DNA of 64,000 nucleotides from Lachnospiraceae bacterium UBA4381 (GCA_002391105.1 DGRT01000037.1:5974-69973), one strand, 5' to 3'. Positions 1 through 9,054 are shown, counted from the first letter of the stretch. The notes: generated by a model from the letters alone, not told the origin. Numbers and translations are program-made.

Positions 1-111
1 ATTCCACAGATACTGCTTTCCATTTTCCTTTGAAAGTATGCTGGCAAGCTCAGCTCCCTGCTGGTTAATAGTAACCTTAACATTCATATTTTCCAGATAA
101 AATTTTTGCAT
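1..111 (-). CDS. Aldose 1-epimerase family protein, N-terminal part only
   Basis: The first 37 codons of a minus-strand gene run off the left edge. The start is the ATG complementary to 109-111, with purine-rich AGGAAGG-like sequence upstream. The peptide begins MQKFYLENMNVKV and continues with an NQQGAELASI segment and a YLWN at about residues 34-37. This resembles the N-terminus of galactose mutarotase-like proteins, where a G-A-E-L-x-S element and a Y-L-W element form early beta strands. That family interconverts sugar anomers in the cytoplasm. Only the start is visible, so the call rests on short motifs. Confidence 0.5.
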   Translation of the reverse strand, partial: MQKFYLENMNVKVTINQQGAELASILSKENGKQYLWN

Positions 112-195
112 ATCCTACTCATTCCTTCCTATCTTAAGATGTCTAAGATGCTATAATGCTATAATACTATACCTCAATTATATTTATTCTCCCTG

Positions 196-340
196 CTTCA
201 TCACTTCTGTATCTCCTCCAAGGACTTCATCACTTCTGTATCTCCTCCAAGGACTTCATCACTTCTGTATCTCCTCCAGGAACCTCACCATTTCTATATC
301 TTCCCAAAGAACCTCTTTACTTCTGTATCTCCTCTAAGAA
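196..340. repeat. 29-nt tandem repeat, five units
   Basis: Five head-to-tail units with exact 29-nt period start at 196, 225, 254, 283 and 312; the first three are almost identical and the last two have diverged. Read on the minus strand, each unit resembles the last codons and stop of the adjacent esterase (LEEIQK then stop). The array therefore looks like repeated duplication of that gene's 3' end. There are no unique spacers between units, so it is not CRISPR. Confidence 0.85.
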
Positions 341-1243
341 CCTCTTCACTTCAAACCACGCTGCTTTTGATTCTTCCATCAGGGTTCCACTCATCTGAAA
401 TACATGGAACATCCCATTATATTTGGTAAATCTCACCTTTACCCCCGCTGCCCTCGCCTTTGCAGCAACCGACTCAGAATCACTCAGAAGCATCTCATCC
501 GTACCAACCTGTATGAGCATAGGCGGAAATCCGGTAAAGTCTCCAAACAGTGGTGAGATACGAGGATCTCTGGGATTTGCATCCCCTATATAAGGATTGT
601 TAAATATCAGCTCGCTCCTGTCATTTCCAAATACAGGATCTATATCGTAATTCTCCTTATAAGACCTTCCGCTGGCTGTCACATCTGTCCAGGGAGACAT
701 AGCAACAAGTCCCGCAGGAAGCTTCTGCCATCTGGACTTAAGTGTATGGCACATTCCCATAGCAAGCCCGCCACCGGCTGAATCGCCTGCCACAATTATC
801 TGTTCATTTGTGTAGCCCTGATCAAGTATCCACTCATAAGCTCTGAGAGCATCCTCAATGGCTGCCGGAAACTTATGCTCCGGTGCAACCCTGTAATCTA
901 CCGTCAGAACCGTTGCACCGCCACCCACTTCAGAATATAGCCCCGCCATATTCTTATAATGTCTTCTCATGGCACCTACATAACCGCCACCATGCAAATG
1001 AAGTATGATCCAGGGACTGGTAGAATCCTTCCAGGTCAGCCGCTCCATCTCGAAGCTGTCAGATTCGTTATCTCCAAGAGTTATCCTCTCTGCCTCCAGA
1101 TGGTCAGGATAATTGTACTCTATATCCATTTCGCTCCTGCCAAAGGAATTAGTGCTGTATCTCTCAGTCAGTTTTTTATTGCTGTTGAACTCTGCAACAA
1201 GCATCTTCACTATTCTACTTTTCCTGCTTAGCTCGTTATCCAT
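317..1243 (-). CDS. Alpha/beta hydrolase, hormone-sensitive-lipase (acetyl esterase) family
   Basis: A 308-residue carboxylic ester hydrolase of the HSL group, predicted cytoplasmic because no signal peptide is visible. The oxyanion-hole motif HGGG is at residues 84-87. The nucleophile elbow GDSAGG is at 153-158 with Ser155. Asp249 (GTDE) and His280 (GMFHVF) complete the triad. Length is normal for the family. It lies about 250 bp downstream of the zinc-ribbon membrane protein, at the end of a run of same-strand genes that includes an acyltransferase, so an acylation/deacylation partnership is possible but is only inference. The natural substrate cannot be read from sequence. Its last codons have been tandemly duplicated downstream. 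Confidence 0.9.
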   Translation of the reverse strand: MDNELSRKSRIVKMLVAEFNSNKKLTERYSTNSFGRSEMDIEYNYPDHLEAERITLGDNESDSFEMERLTWKDSTSPWIILHLHGGGYVGAMRRHYKNMAGLYSEVGGGATVLTVDYRVAPEHKFPAAIEDALRAYEWILDQGYTNEQIIVAGDSAGGGLAMGMCHTLKSRWQKLPAGLVAMSPWTDVTASGRSYKENYDIDPVFGNDRSELIFNNPYIGDANPRDPRISPLFGDFTGFPPMLIQVGTDEMLLSDSESVAAKARAAGVKVRFTKYNGMFHVFQMSGTLMEESKAAWFEVKRFLEEIQK

Positions 1244-1336
1244 AGACCCCTTTCCTAAGTAACCCTTATTTTATTATAATCATGCCTTCCATTTGATTAG
1301 TACATCATTATGTAAGAAATCATCTCTGATTACAAA

Positions 1337-1481
1337 AGCTTCTCTGCATCCTGACACAGAAGCCTCTCTGCATCCTGACACAGAAGCCTCTCTGCCATCC
1401 TGAAACAGAAACTTCTCAGCTTCTCTGATATAGAATCCTCTCAGCAATCTGATACAGCAGCTTCTCTGCATCCTGATATTA
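1337..1481. repeat. Degenerate 24-25-nt tandem repeat, about six units
   Basis: Units beginning near 1337, 1361, 1385, 1410, 1435 and 1459 share the pattern AGCYTCTCTGCATCCTGA followed by an ACA/AAA-rich end. The second copy is the cleanest. The array fills most of the 250-bp gap between the esterase and the zinc-ribbon gene. I see no promoter or gene in the gap. A small open frame across the array encodes an 8-residue repeat and is probably not a gene. Confidence 0.75.
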
Positions 1482-1498
1482 AAATCCCCTTTATCTGG

Positions 1499-2200
1499 TC
1501 AGATATGAAACCTTCTTTTTATCTCATTTGATATCATATTCTGCCCAAGAAGTATAGTTCCCAGCAGAACCAGACCTGTAACCAGAAATGCTATAAGTGC
1601 AAAAAATGAAGTATGCACCAGTTTGGTCATGTGGAGGATTATAAGTATTGCCGAAAGCACAAATACTGTAATCTCCGTCATGATGTAGGTCTGCCAGTCA
1701 TCGATACCAACTATCATAAGAACCACCATTCCCACATCAACAGCCATAAGTGCTATAGGAATCGCGTATCCAAAGGACCAGCCCTTATAATCCAACAGCA
1801 CATCCAGTATTATAACAAGCGCTATAGCCAGCAGCAACTGGACCTGTATAATGCGCTGCATGCTTTTTCTCTTTCTCACAGAATACAGAAGCGTAATAAT
1901 GCCATACAGAAGTCCCGCTCCTACTATCAGTGACCAATATACTCCATTGAAGGTCAGATAGTTTACCAGCAGGACTATTACCTCCGCTACGATAGCAGCA
2001 AATATTACTCCTCTTATTATATATTGCATCAATCTGGTGGATATAGTCACATCCGGATATGTAAGTGATCTGGACATCTGATCCACGCCGGAGGTTTCTT
2101 CCTCCTCATCCCCGATTGTTTCAAGAACCCCATTGCACAAGGGACACTTGACAGCATCATCTACTATATTAATATTACATCTCACGCAACGTCTTGCCAT
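1499..2200 (-). CDS. Zinc-ribbon membrane protein (DUF6320-like)
   Basis: A 233-residue protein with an N-terminal zinc ribbon (Cys5, Cys8, Cys19, Cys22; CVRC and CPLC), an acidic linker of about residues 25-40, and then about six hydrophobic helices between 58 and 220. It ends in a short basic tail (KRRFHI). No catalytic motif is visible. The start is supported by AGGAAAGAAG upstream. It lies between an acyltransferase and an esterase on the same strand; similar zinc-ribbon membrane proteins occur beside such genes in Lachnospiraceae as far as I recall. The function is unknown. The DUF assignment is from memory of the family pattern and needs a profile search. Confidence 0.6.
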   Translation of the reverse strand: MARRCVRCNINIVDDAVKCPLCNGVLETIGDEEEETSGVDQMSRSLTYPDVTISTRLMQYIIRGVIFAAIVAEVIVLLVNYLTFNGVYWSLIVGAGLLYGIITLLYSVRKRKSMQRIIQVQLLLAIALVIILDVLLDYKGWSFGYAIPIALMAVDVGMVVLMIVGIDDWQTYIMTEITVFVLSAILIILHMTKLVHTSFFALIAFLVTGLVLLGTILLGQNMISNEIKRRFHI

Positions 2201-2214
2201 CTGTTTCTTCTTTC

Positions 2215-2285
2215 CTGATATTTCCTGATTTTCCTGATTTTTCAGATTTTTCCTGTTTTACCTGATATTCCCCTGATATATTACG
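2215..2285. repeat. Short TTTCCTGA-type degenerate repeats
   Basis: The leader of the zinc-ribbon gene contains about seven irregular copies of a TTCCTGAT-like word at 9-12 nt spacing. This is low-complexity DNA of the same flavour as the longer arrays at 196-340 and 1337-1481. No further function is apparent. Confidence 0.5.
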
Positions 2286-2326
2286 ATGTTGGTGTCATAA
2301 TCAGCCTTTGACACTTGAACCGGCAT

Positions 2327-3610
2327 TTAATAATCAACCCCATTTGTTTCCACCGTCACTGCTATTCCATCCTCAGTCAGCTTACGGAAAAATGCTTTCT
2401 GGATGCCTGTTTCCTGAATACAGGAGCTGAATGTAAGGCACAGCTCATCCTTATAGGATATAACCGTAATCTTCATATTCTGCCCCTTGGACATAGCCAG
2501 TATCGCCTGAAATCTTTCTATATAATCAGAATAAGGCTCCGAGGTTTTCAGTATTCCAAGATTGGTAACTGTAGTTGTATTGGCCTTTGCAGAGGCATTA
2601 TACACCTGTCTTATGGCAATCTTCTTCAGGAAAAGAGGAACCGCCCTGAGTATATAGTTCATTTCATTGGATACATTATATGAGAACAGCTTCTTCAGAT
2701 TGTCCTTTGTGATCTGCTCCTCCAGACTCTTCTTCACTATTTCCAGCACCTGTTCAAAGGTATAGGATTCCTCCTGAGGCTTAAATACCGAGGATACCAC
2801 AACAAAGAAATTCTTGTTGGTATCTGATTCAAAGTAGGGGCGCAGATTTACCGGAACAGCTATTGTTACCGGTTTATCAGAGGTTCCGCCCTTCAGATAA
2901 TACTTATAGATAGCCCACGTATAAGCCGCTACGATGTACTGATTGATCGTTACTCCATAGCTTTTGGATACCTTCTTAATATCACTTATGGGCATCATTC
3001 CATGTATAACTGAGAGCTGGCTTCCGGGAAACTTCTGTCCCTTGATTATAACCGACCTCTGTGTCTGATAAGTCTTCTTCTCTTTATGTCTGTAATTACT
3101 GAGGTAGCTGTCTTCATTATCCAGTGACGTCTCTGCAGCAAGGTGATCCTTTACCTTTCCGGTAAGCTCGGTATGCTTCAGCCTTATATACTGATACGTT
3201 ATCTCCTTCAGAAAGTTCAATGCACCATTTCCATCTGTGAGCGCATGAAAGACCTCCAGATTGATCCTTTTCTTATAATAAGTCACTCTGAACAGATAAC
3301 GATTATTCTCATATGGATTGATATAGAGACAAGGAAACCTGTTCTCCTCCCTTACTCTGGGAACAGGCCGCTTATTCTCTTCAAAATAATGCCAGAAGAT
3401 TCCGTTTCTCATAGTACATCTGAATACATCAAAATGCGGAAGCACCTTCTCCAGAGCTATCTGCAGGGCAGCCGGATCTATCTCTTCCTTGAGGACAACC
3501 GCAACCCTGTAAACATTACTCATTCCCTCTCTGGCTATAACGGGAAAAAGCTGGGCAGTATTGTCCAGCTTATCCCACTTTATGTTATTATTTCTTTTGC
3601 CCGGCTTCAA
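2327..3610 (-). CDS. Acyltransferase of the CAT/condensation (HxxxDG) superfamily
   Basis: About 427 residues with the active-site motif HALTDG at about residues 122-127 (His122, Asp126, Gly127). The N-terminal half (IDPAALQIALEKVL) and the DG motif fit the alcohol acetyltransferase/condensation-domain fold, in which His deprotonates the acceptor and an acyl-CoA or carrier-bound acyl group is transferred. The open frame extends further upstream, but that part overlaps the TPR gene and is lysine/arginine shadow sequence. I place the start at TTG 3608-3610, four bases after the TPR stop, with AGGAAAG about 13 nt upstream. No ATG is available there, so the start is uncertain. Its position in the operon suggests modification of an envelope product (inference). 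Confidence 0.72.
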   Translation of the reverse strand: MKPGKRNNNIKWDKLDNTAQLFPVIAREGMSNVYRVAVVLKEEIDPAALQIALEKVLPHFDVFRCTMRNGIFWHYFEENKRPVPRVREENRFPCLYINPYENNRYLFRVTYYKKRINLEVFHALTDGNGALNFLKEITYQYIRLKHTELTGKVKDHLAAETSLDNEDSYLSNYRHKEKKTYQTQRSVIIKGQKFPGSQLSVIHGMMPISDIKKVSKSYGVTINQYIVAAYTWAIYKYYLKGGTSDKPVTIAVPVNLRPYFESDTNKNFFVVVSSVFKPQEESYTFEQVLEIVKKSLEEQITKDNLKKLFSYNVSNEMNYILRAVPLFLKKIAIRQVYNASAKANTTTVTNLGILKTSEPYSDYIERFQAILAMSKGQNMKITVISYKDELCLTFSSCIQETGIQKAFFRKLTEDGIAVTVETNGVDY

Positions 3611-3614
3611 AGAA

Positions 3615-4571
3615 TCACCACGTCTTTCCTGTAAAATCACTACCACTTCCACCAGAAGCTTCACTGCCGCCTTGTCCACCCTGCATATCCTGCTTCTGGT
3701 CAGCTTTATCCTGGGTTTCCTGCCTTTCTTCCATGGCATCCTGCTTCTGCTCGTCCAGCTTTTCTTCCAGTTCCTTCTCGCGCTTGGACTTCTTTTTCTC
3801 TTCAGATTCGCCGCCACCACTGTTCTGCTGTTGTTCCTCAGAATCCTCCGGTGGCTGAGGCTCTGCATCCAGCTCCTCCAGCATCTTATCTATATCCTGC
3901 TTTAACTGCTCTGCCTCAGGATCATGGCCATCAGTTCCATAAGGATCTGCGCATCCCTTTTCACACAGGATATTTCTTGCTGACTGAAGGGTTCTTACAG
4001 CATTTGCCTTCTGCTTCTCAGTATTAAGATTATCAAAATCTATCTTATGCAGCATAGCCAGAGCAAGATTCACCCTGATATCGCACTCTTTCTTCTCAGT
4101 TGGATGAGACTCCAGCGCTGCCTTGTAATTATCAATCGCCTTATCATAGTCCTCCAGCTTATAATATGCATTTCCGGCATTATAATAAGGAAGATACCCC
4201 TCAGGTATATTTACCAGTTGGAGGAATTCCTGAGAGCCCGGAGAATAATCACCATGATTATATTTGATAAGAAATACACCATTTATAATATATCTCACTC
4301 CAAGAAAGAGCGCAATTATAAGAAGCACCACACTGACTATATTGATGATCCGCATAAACCCGATAGGATCTTCAATCTTGAACATAGCCTCTCTGTCAGC
4401 CTTTTTTTCATCTCTGATCCTCTGTCTGTCTGCAGCTCTGTCAGCCTTTCTCTCAGCCTTCTTCTGCATACGCTGAGCCTTTTTTTCCTGCTTTTTTTCC
4501 TGCTTTGTCTCAGCTTTGCCGCCCTTATCAACTGCATTATTCAGTTTTTCATCTGAATTCTTATCTTTCAT
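3615..4571 (-). CDS. Membrane-anchored TPR protein of a BatA/B-like operon
   Basis: A 318-residue protein. Residues 1-70 are highly charged and lysine-rich, one transmembrane helix lies at about 74-94, and a tetratricopeptide unit at about 126-160 (YNAGNAYYKLEDYDKAIDNY). The C-terminal 90 residues are rich in E, Q, K, G and S and probably disordered. The order von Willebrand A, von Willebrand A, TPR downstream of MoxR and DUF58 matches bat/moxR operons, where the TPR protein (BatC/E-like) is thought to act as a scaffold. It starts 13 nt after the upstream gene. The charged N-terminus is longer than I would expect for the family. Confidence 0.7.
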   Translation of the reverse strand: MKDKNSDEKLNNAVDKGGKAETKQEKKQEKKAQRMQKKAERKADRAADRQRIRDEKKADREAMFKIEDPIGFMRIINIVSVVLLIIALFLGVRYIINGVFLIKYNHGDYSPGSQEFLQLVNIPEGYLPYYNAGNAYYKLEDYDKAIDNYKAALESHPTEKKECDIRVNLALAMLHKIDFDNLNTEKQKANAVRTLQSARNILCEKGCADPYGTDGHDPEAEQLKQDIDKMLEELDAEPQPPEDSEEQQQNSGGGESEEKKKSKREKELEEKLDEQKQDAMEERQETQDKADQKQDMQGGQGGSEASGGSGSDFTGKTW

Positions 4572-4584
4572 TCAAAAACCTTTG

Positions 4585-5544
4585 CTATATCCTTCCTCTT
4601 CTGATAAACAGTACCAGCTCAAGCACCAGAAGTATTACCAGCGGAATGGCATACATATAATATACATCCTCATAGCTCACAGAATCAGATTTCTCTATAG
4701 TAAGTGAGCTGCCGCTCTTAATGGAGTCCACCAGATACTTGATATTGCTGGTGCTCTTCATATTAATATAATCGATATCCAGATCCGCTGCCACCTGCTT
4801 CAGATTGTCCTCATCTATTTTGGAAATGGCATCCTGATTGGTCTCAGGATCCCTGACATGCGAACCCCAGGAACCTGTTGACATCACTCCACCCTTGGAG
4901 GTTCCATATCCTAATACCGCTCCTGCCTCGACATACGGCCCCAGCTCCTTGAAGCTCATAAGCTCCGAGCCATCTGTTATCTCACCATCGCTTATGAAGA
5001 ATACTATAGTCAGCCTTTCCGGCTTGGTGCTGGAGGACTCCAGCAGCAGCTTCATATCATCATAGGCCTTATTGAGAGAACTGCCCTTTGCATAATATAC
5101 ATCCGGCTGTGATATGGTGGAAAATGCATCCTTTACAGTTTCATGGTCCTGTGTAAATGGCGCCAGTATCTGGGAACGGTTATCAAATCTTATCAGTCCG
5201 AAGTTACTTCCCGAAAGCTCATCTATGATATACTCCGTATCCTTCAGAACCCCTTCCATTCTCGGATTCTTTCCATCATAGTCCTCTGCCCACATACTTA
5301 TAGTCGTATCAACGACAAAGAGAACATCCAGATTCTTCATCTCTACTTCTGCATTATATCTCTTATCCATAGGTCTGAGATTGATCATAAATGCCAGAAA
5401 CAGTATCAGACCGATCCTGAGACCACCCAGAATCTTCTTCCACAGTGCACTGTCTCTTCTGACCAGACTGATTATATAACAGACCAGGATGATTCCAAGA
5501 AGCGGGATGACTATATATAATGGTATAATCGGTTTTGTTATCAT
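4585..5544 (-). CDS. von Willebrand factor A domain membrane protein (BatA/BatB-like)
   Basis: A 319-residue protein with hydrophobic helices at about 7-28 and 38-55, a vWA domain at about 70-260, and a C-terminal helix at about 297-315. The metal-ion-dependent adhesion site begins D79-T-T-I-S83, a D-x-T-x-S form of the usual D-x-S-x-S. The downstream part (FFISDGEITDG) supplies the later MIDAS aspartate. It overlaps the preceding vWA gene by 4 nt (ATGA), which indicates translational coupling. Such proteins form membrane complexes assembled or remodelled by MoxR ATPases. The exact client is unknown. Confidence 0.8.
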   Translation of the reverse strand: MITKPIIPLYIVIPLLGIILVCYIISLVRRDSALWKKILGGLRIGLILFLAFMINLRPMDKRYNAEVEMKNLDVLFVVDTTISMWAEDYDGKNPRMEGVLKDTEYIIDELSGSNFGLIRFDNRSQILAPFTQDHETVKDAFSTISQPDVYYAKGSSLNKAYDDMKLLLESSSTKPERLTIVFFISDGEITDGSELMSFKELGPYVEAGAVLGYGTSKGGVMSTGSWGSHVRDPETNQDAISKIDEDNLKQVAADLDIDYINMKSTSNIKYLVDSIKSGSSLTIEKSDSVSYEDVYYMYAIPLVILLVLELVLFIRRGRI

Positions 5545-6644
5545 ATCCTAATCACCAACCCTACTATCAGCATACAGGATAAAGAAATGATCATAACGAT
5601 CACAGGAATCATCGGCTGATCAACTATCTTCGTAATAGTAACCTCTTCAACCTCCAGTGCTTCCTCACGCTCTATATCCGCTACTATATCATCAACCGAA
5701 AGCGACTCACTCTGTTTATAGAACTTGCCGCCGGTTTTGGAAACATTTGCCTTCAGATCCTGCTCATCATCCTCGTAGTCACTGGTATTCATTCCGCTCC
5801 AGGACTCCTTATCAGGGAATATACCGAAAACCTTGATGGAATTTTTCTTGCAAAGATCTGTAGCCTCATCAAGCTCTACTAGAGGCTTTCCCAGCGCTTC
5901 CTCAGCATTATCCGTAGAAAGAATAATGATACGTGTTCTGTCCTCATCATCCAGTCTCGGAAAGCTGTACATGCAGGACGCAACTCCCTCTCCTATAAGG
6001 GAACTTCCCTTCGTGTAATTACTTACCAGAGTTCCGGCATCATAGTAATCAAGCTTCTCCTGCATTTCCTTGAAGTCGTCATATTCGTCATAATCATACT
6101 CAAGATAGCCCGTAGAGGAATTGTAATACTTATCCATATATTCCTTCTGAAGAGCAAAGTATTCCTTTATATCCTCCAGTCTGCTGATGATAAAATCATA
6201 GTCATCTGTCATAGGTACATATAAAACAGTTGATGTATTGAATATACATACTCCGAATCTGTCACCGTCAAGCCCGGCAACAACATCCTCCAGACTATCA
6301 ACCAGCTCGGCATTCAGCTCATATATCGAATAGGACACATCCATACACAGAAAGATATCTCTCTTCTTGGTACCATTATTGACGGTTTCCTTTTTTGCCG
6401 GTCTCGCCACCAGAAAGAGCCCTGCGACCAGACTGGTTATGATACAGATTTCCAGCAGTATGGATGCTATAAAATGCATCCTGCTGCGTGTCTTATAGAT
6501 ACTTAGCTCCTTGACAAAGCTGGTATTGGCAGCCTTTATACCACCACGATATTTAATTTTTCTTCTTAGTATATGCAGCACCACAAGCAGCACCAGCAGG
6601 ACAGGTATTCCCACCTTTACCACCATCGGATGAATCAGATGCAT
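5541..6644 (-). CDS. von Willebrand factor A domain membrane protein (BatA-like)
   Basis: A 367-residue protein. Helices lie at about 9-27 and 58-80, the vWA domain starts at about 95 with a canonical MIDAS D102-V-S-Y-S106, and a C-terminal helix lies at about 345-366. The two N-terminal helices and the late membrane anchor are the BatA plan. The region around residues 150-185 is an acidic, tyrosine-rich insertion (EYDYDEYDDF). It is followed after one base by nothing on the upstream side and overlaps the next vWA gene by 4 nt. Two different vWA proteins in tandem is the usual arrangement in these operons. Confidence 0.82.
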   Translation of the reverse strand: MHLIHPMVVKVGIPVLLVLLVVLHILRRKIKYRGGIKAANTSFVKELSIYKTRSRMHFIASILLEICIITSLVAGLFLVARPAKKETVNNGTKKRDIFLCMDVSYSIYELNAELVDSLEDVVAGLDGDRFGVCIFNTSTVLYVPMTDDYDFIISRLEDIKEYFALQKEYMDKYYNSSTGYLEYDYDEYDDFKEMQEKLDYYDAGTLVSNYTKGSSLIGEGVASCMYSFPRLDDEDRTRIIILSTDNAEEALGKPLVELDEATDLCKKNSIKVFGIFPDKESWSGMNTSDYEDDEQDLKANVSKTGGKFYKQSESLSVDDIVADIEREEALEVEEVTITKIVDQPMIPVIVMIISLSCMLIVGLVIRI

Positions 6645-6645
6645 A

Positions 6646-7125
6646 TTATTTCCTCCAACCTTCTATAAGACTTCTGGTTTTTGCAAGCGACTGTCTCACA
6701 TCCGCCCTTGTTACTCTGGCAAACTCAGGTTCATAATACTCCCTTACCAGATTGGTAAGCTGCGGAATATTGACTCTTCTTATCTCTGAAAGTGTATATT
6801 TCTGAACCTTTATTCCCGTCACTTCATACACAAACATACGGATAGCCATACTGATCCTCTGATAAGCCTGCCTTATATTGATCTTGCCCTGGGAAAGGTC
6901 TGACTCTATATATACAAGCTCACCAATATATTTTTTCTTCTTTCCTTCCAGAGTTGCCTCTGAAATCTTCTTCATCTTCAGTACCTTCTCACGCTTCAGC
7001 CTGTCGCCCAGCTTCTTTCTCAGGATGATCTGCGCCGCCACAACTCCCGCTATGAAAAGAACTGCCAGAATAATCCACAGGATCAGATAATTAAATGGAT
7101 CCTGCAGTTCAACTGATGTTTTCAT
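6646..7125 (-). CDS. Small single-pass membrane protein in the MoxR/vWA operon
   Basis: A 159-residue protein with one strong helix at about 13-35 followed by a basic, probably cytoplasmic, domain (residues 40-159) without recognisable motifs. Its position between DUF58 and the first vWA gene corresponds to the small DUF4381-like proteins of bat/moxR operons, although I cannot confirm homology by eye. Spacing to its neighbours is 1 and 21 nt, consistent with a single transcript. The function is unknown. Confidence 0.6.
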   Translation of the reverse strand: MKTSVELQDPFNYLILWIILAVLFIAGVVAAQIILRKKLGDRLKREKVLKMKKISEATLEGKKKKYIGELVYIESDLSQGKINIRQAYQRISMAIRMFVYEVTGIKVQKYTLSEIRRVNIPQLTNLVREYYEPEFARVTRADVRQSLAKTRSLIEGWRK

Positions 7126-7146
7126 GCTATAGTCCTCAAATAAGAT

Positions 7147-8022
7147 TTATCCTATACTCTCATTTTTATGCTTTTCAAAAAGCTCTACAACCTTATCAAC
7201 CACATCTGCCTCTTTACTGATATCCACCGCACTGACCTGATGCTTCTTGAATATCTCTTCAGCCTTACGCTTTCTGTCAGCTCTGTCCTTTAGTTCAGCC
7301 TTATGCAGCTTTTTATCATGAAGCATATATTCCTTCGCATAAACCTTCTCTTCCAGGTCAAACAGCCGTTCTCCCGTAAGATAGGCATCCTCTATATTGA
7401 TAAGCATTACATCATTCATAACAGAAAGCTTCTTCAGAAGATTATCACTCAGCCTGGATACTCCCTCCATATCTGTTATGATAAATATAATCATTTTCCT
7501 TCTGATATTCTCTGCAACATATTCCAGTGTTGCATCCAGAGGCTTTGACTCTTCATCTCTAAGGCACTTCTCATATCTGATAAGAAGATTCTCCAGATGA
7601 TTCTTGCCTGAACGGAAAAATGAGAAATCATACCCCTTGTCAGTGCTGGTGAGAAGCGCATAATCATCGCCATGATCATTTACCAGATAGCTTATAGTTC
7701 CCATTACATTTAAAGCTATAGACGACTTGGACTCTCCTGCATCTGTATCTCCCTGGAACTTTGCACCCGAATCACCGATAAACAGGATATTGTGCTTCTT
7801 ATCTGCTATATATCTCCGGATCAGCACTCTTCCGGTCTTTGATGATGATTTCCAGTCTATGTCACGGACGCTGTCACCATATACATACTCTCTAAGGTCA
7901 TCAAAATCAAAGCTCCTTCCACGATAAATGGAGCTGAATTCACCGTCCAGTATATTTGAAGTTTTCTTTCTCGTATAAAGCGATATGGACGCCTTGATAC
8001 GAGCCAGATAATCATAATCCAT
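7147..8022 (-). CDS. DUF58 domain protein
   Basis: A 291-residue protein with the DUF58 signature at about residues 33-71: RGRSFDFDDLREY, then GDSVRDIDW and a following S-K-T-G-R-V-L-I-R-R-Y stretch. The C-terminal part (FIITDMEGVSRL) is vWA-like. DUF58 proteins are almost always encoded beside MoxR ATPases and are presumed substrates or partners of them. Here the gene follows MoxR by about 24 nt. The family normally has N-terminal membrane helices; this shorter form lacks them and looks soluble. Confidence 0.85.
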   Translation of the reverse strand: MDYDYLARIKASISLYTRKKTSNILDGEFSSIYRGRSFDFDDLREYVYGDSVRDIDWKSSSKTGRVLIRRYIADKKHNILFIGDSGAKFQGDTDAGESKSSIALNVMGTISYLVNDHGDDYALLTSTDKGYDFSFFRSGKNHLENLLIRYEKCLRDEESKPLDATLEYVAENIRRKMIIFIITDMEGVSRLSDNLLKKLSVMNDVMLINIEDAYLTGERLFDLEEKVYAKEYMLHDKKLHKAELKDRADRKRKAEEIFKKHQVSAVDISKEADVVDKVVELFEKHKNESIG

Positions 8023-8046
8023 TATCTTTCTCCAGATTATTAATAA

Positions 8047-9054
8047 TTACGGAGTCTGTACTGCCCCGACGATTCTGTCTATAATAGTTTCTACTGATAC
8101 ATCATCTGCGATTGCAGCATAGTTAAGCTCAATTCTGTGACGAAGCACCTGATTACGAAGAAGCTTAACATCATCCGGAGTTACATAGGTTCTTCCATAG
8201 ATAAGGGCAACTGCCTTTGCTATCTTCATAAATGCTATAGATGCTCTCGGGCTGGCTCCCATCTTCACATAACGGCTGAGCTCCTGAGGAAGTACCTTGT
8301 CTGTATGTCTGGTTGCGTCAACCAGGAAGGAGATATATTTCTTGATAGCAGCATCTACATAAACCTTCTCTGCTATATCCTGCAATCTGTCAACATCCTC
8401 TATAGAAAGAACAGCAGGAGTCTTCTTTATGACTCCAGCCTCTATCCTGTTAAGAATCTCAGCCTCTTCCTCCGGAGTAGGATATGTGATCTTCTCCTTG
8501 ATAAGGAAACGGTCTGTCTGTGCTTCTGACAGAAGATAGGTTCCTTCCTGCTCGATAGGGTTCTGGGTAGCGATTACGATAAATACATCCCCCGGCATCT
8601 TATAAGAAGCACCGCCGATAGTTACCTGCCTTTCCTGCATCGCCTCAAGCATGGCACTCTGTGTCTTTGCACTGGAACGGTTTATCTCGTCCAGCAAAAC
8701 GAAGTTGGCAAATACCGGACCTAGCGTTGTATCGAACTGACCTGTAGCCTGATTATAAACCTGAGTTCCGATAATATCACTCGGAAGGAGGTCAGGAGTA
8801 CACTGAATTCTGGAAAACTTTCCATTTACTGCATCCGAGATAGTCTTTGCAGCCGTTGTTTTGGCAAGTCCGGGAACTGATTCTATAAGTATATGACCAT
8901 CAGCTATAATTGATGCCACCAGTGCGAACTTGAGATTCTGCTGTCCTACAACCTTTCCATCATAATAATCAGACAGCTTCTTGATAACCTCCTGAGCATA
9001 TCCGAATTCTTCCTGTGAGATTGCACTCTGATTTCTGTTATCCTGTAGATTCAT
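8047..9054 (-). CDS. MoxR-family AAA+ ATPase
   Basis: A 335-residue chaperone-like ATPase. Walker A is at about 62-68 (PGLAKTT), Walker B at about 120-125 (LLDEIN), and sensor 1 lies in ATQNPIEQEGTY. MoxR proteins use ATP to remodel or insert metal into vWA-domain partners, which follow here. I place the start at the ATG 9052-9054 because AAGGAG sits six bases upstream; a GTG one codon earlier is too close to it. It lies 22 nt downstream of the phosphate symporter gene, so it may share that transcript. Confidence 0.92.
   Translation of the reverse strand: MNLQDNRNQSAISQEEFGYAQEVIKKLSDYYDGKVVGQQNLKFALVASIIADGHILIESVPGLAKTTAAKTISDAVNGKFSRIQCTPDLLPSDIIGTQVYNQATGQFDTTLGPVFANFVLLDEINRSSAKTQSAMLEAMQERQVTIGGASYKMPGDVFIVIATQNPIEQEGTYLLSEAQTDRFLIKEKITYPTPEEEAEILNRIEAGVIKKTPAVLSIEDVDRLQDIAEKVYVDAAIKKYISFLVDATRHTDKVLPQELSRYVKMGASPRASIAFMKIAKAVALIYGRTYVTPDDVKLLRNQVLRHRIELNYAAIADDVSVETIIDRIVGAVQTP

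Noticed and set aside
196..340. Possible CRISPR array
   Set aside because: Units are directly adjacent with no unique spacers, and no cas genes are in the window.
1280..1471. 63-codon minus-strand open frame with an 8-residue repeat (REASVSGC)
   Set aside because: It is produced by the 24-nt tandem repeat, has no ribosome binding site worth noting and resembles no protein; the period being a multiple of three explains the open frame.
3611..3868. N-terminal extension of the acyltransferase frame
   Set aside because: It overlaps the TPR gene in another frame and has lysine/arginine-rich shadow composition; the real start is likely at 3610.
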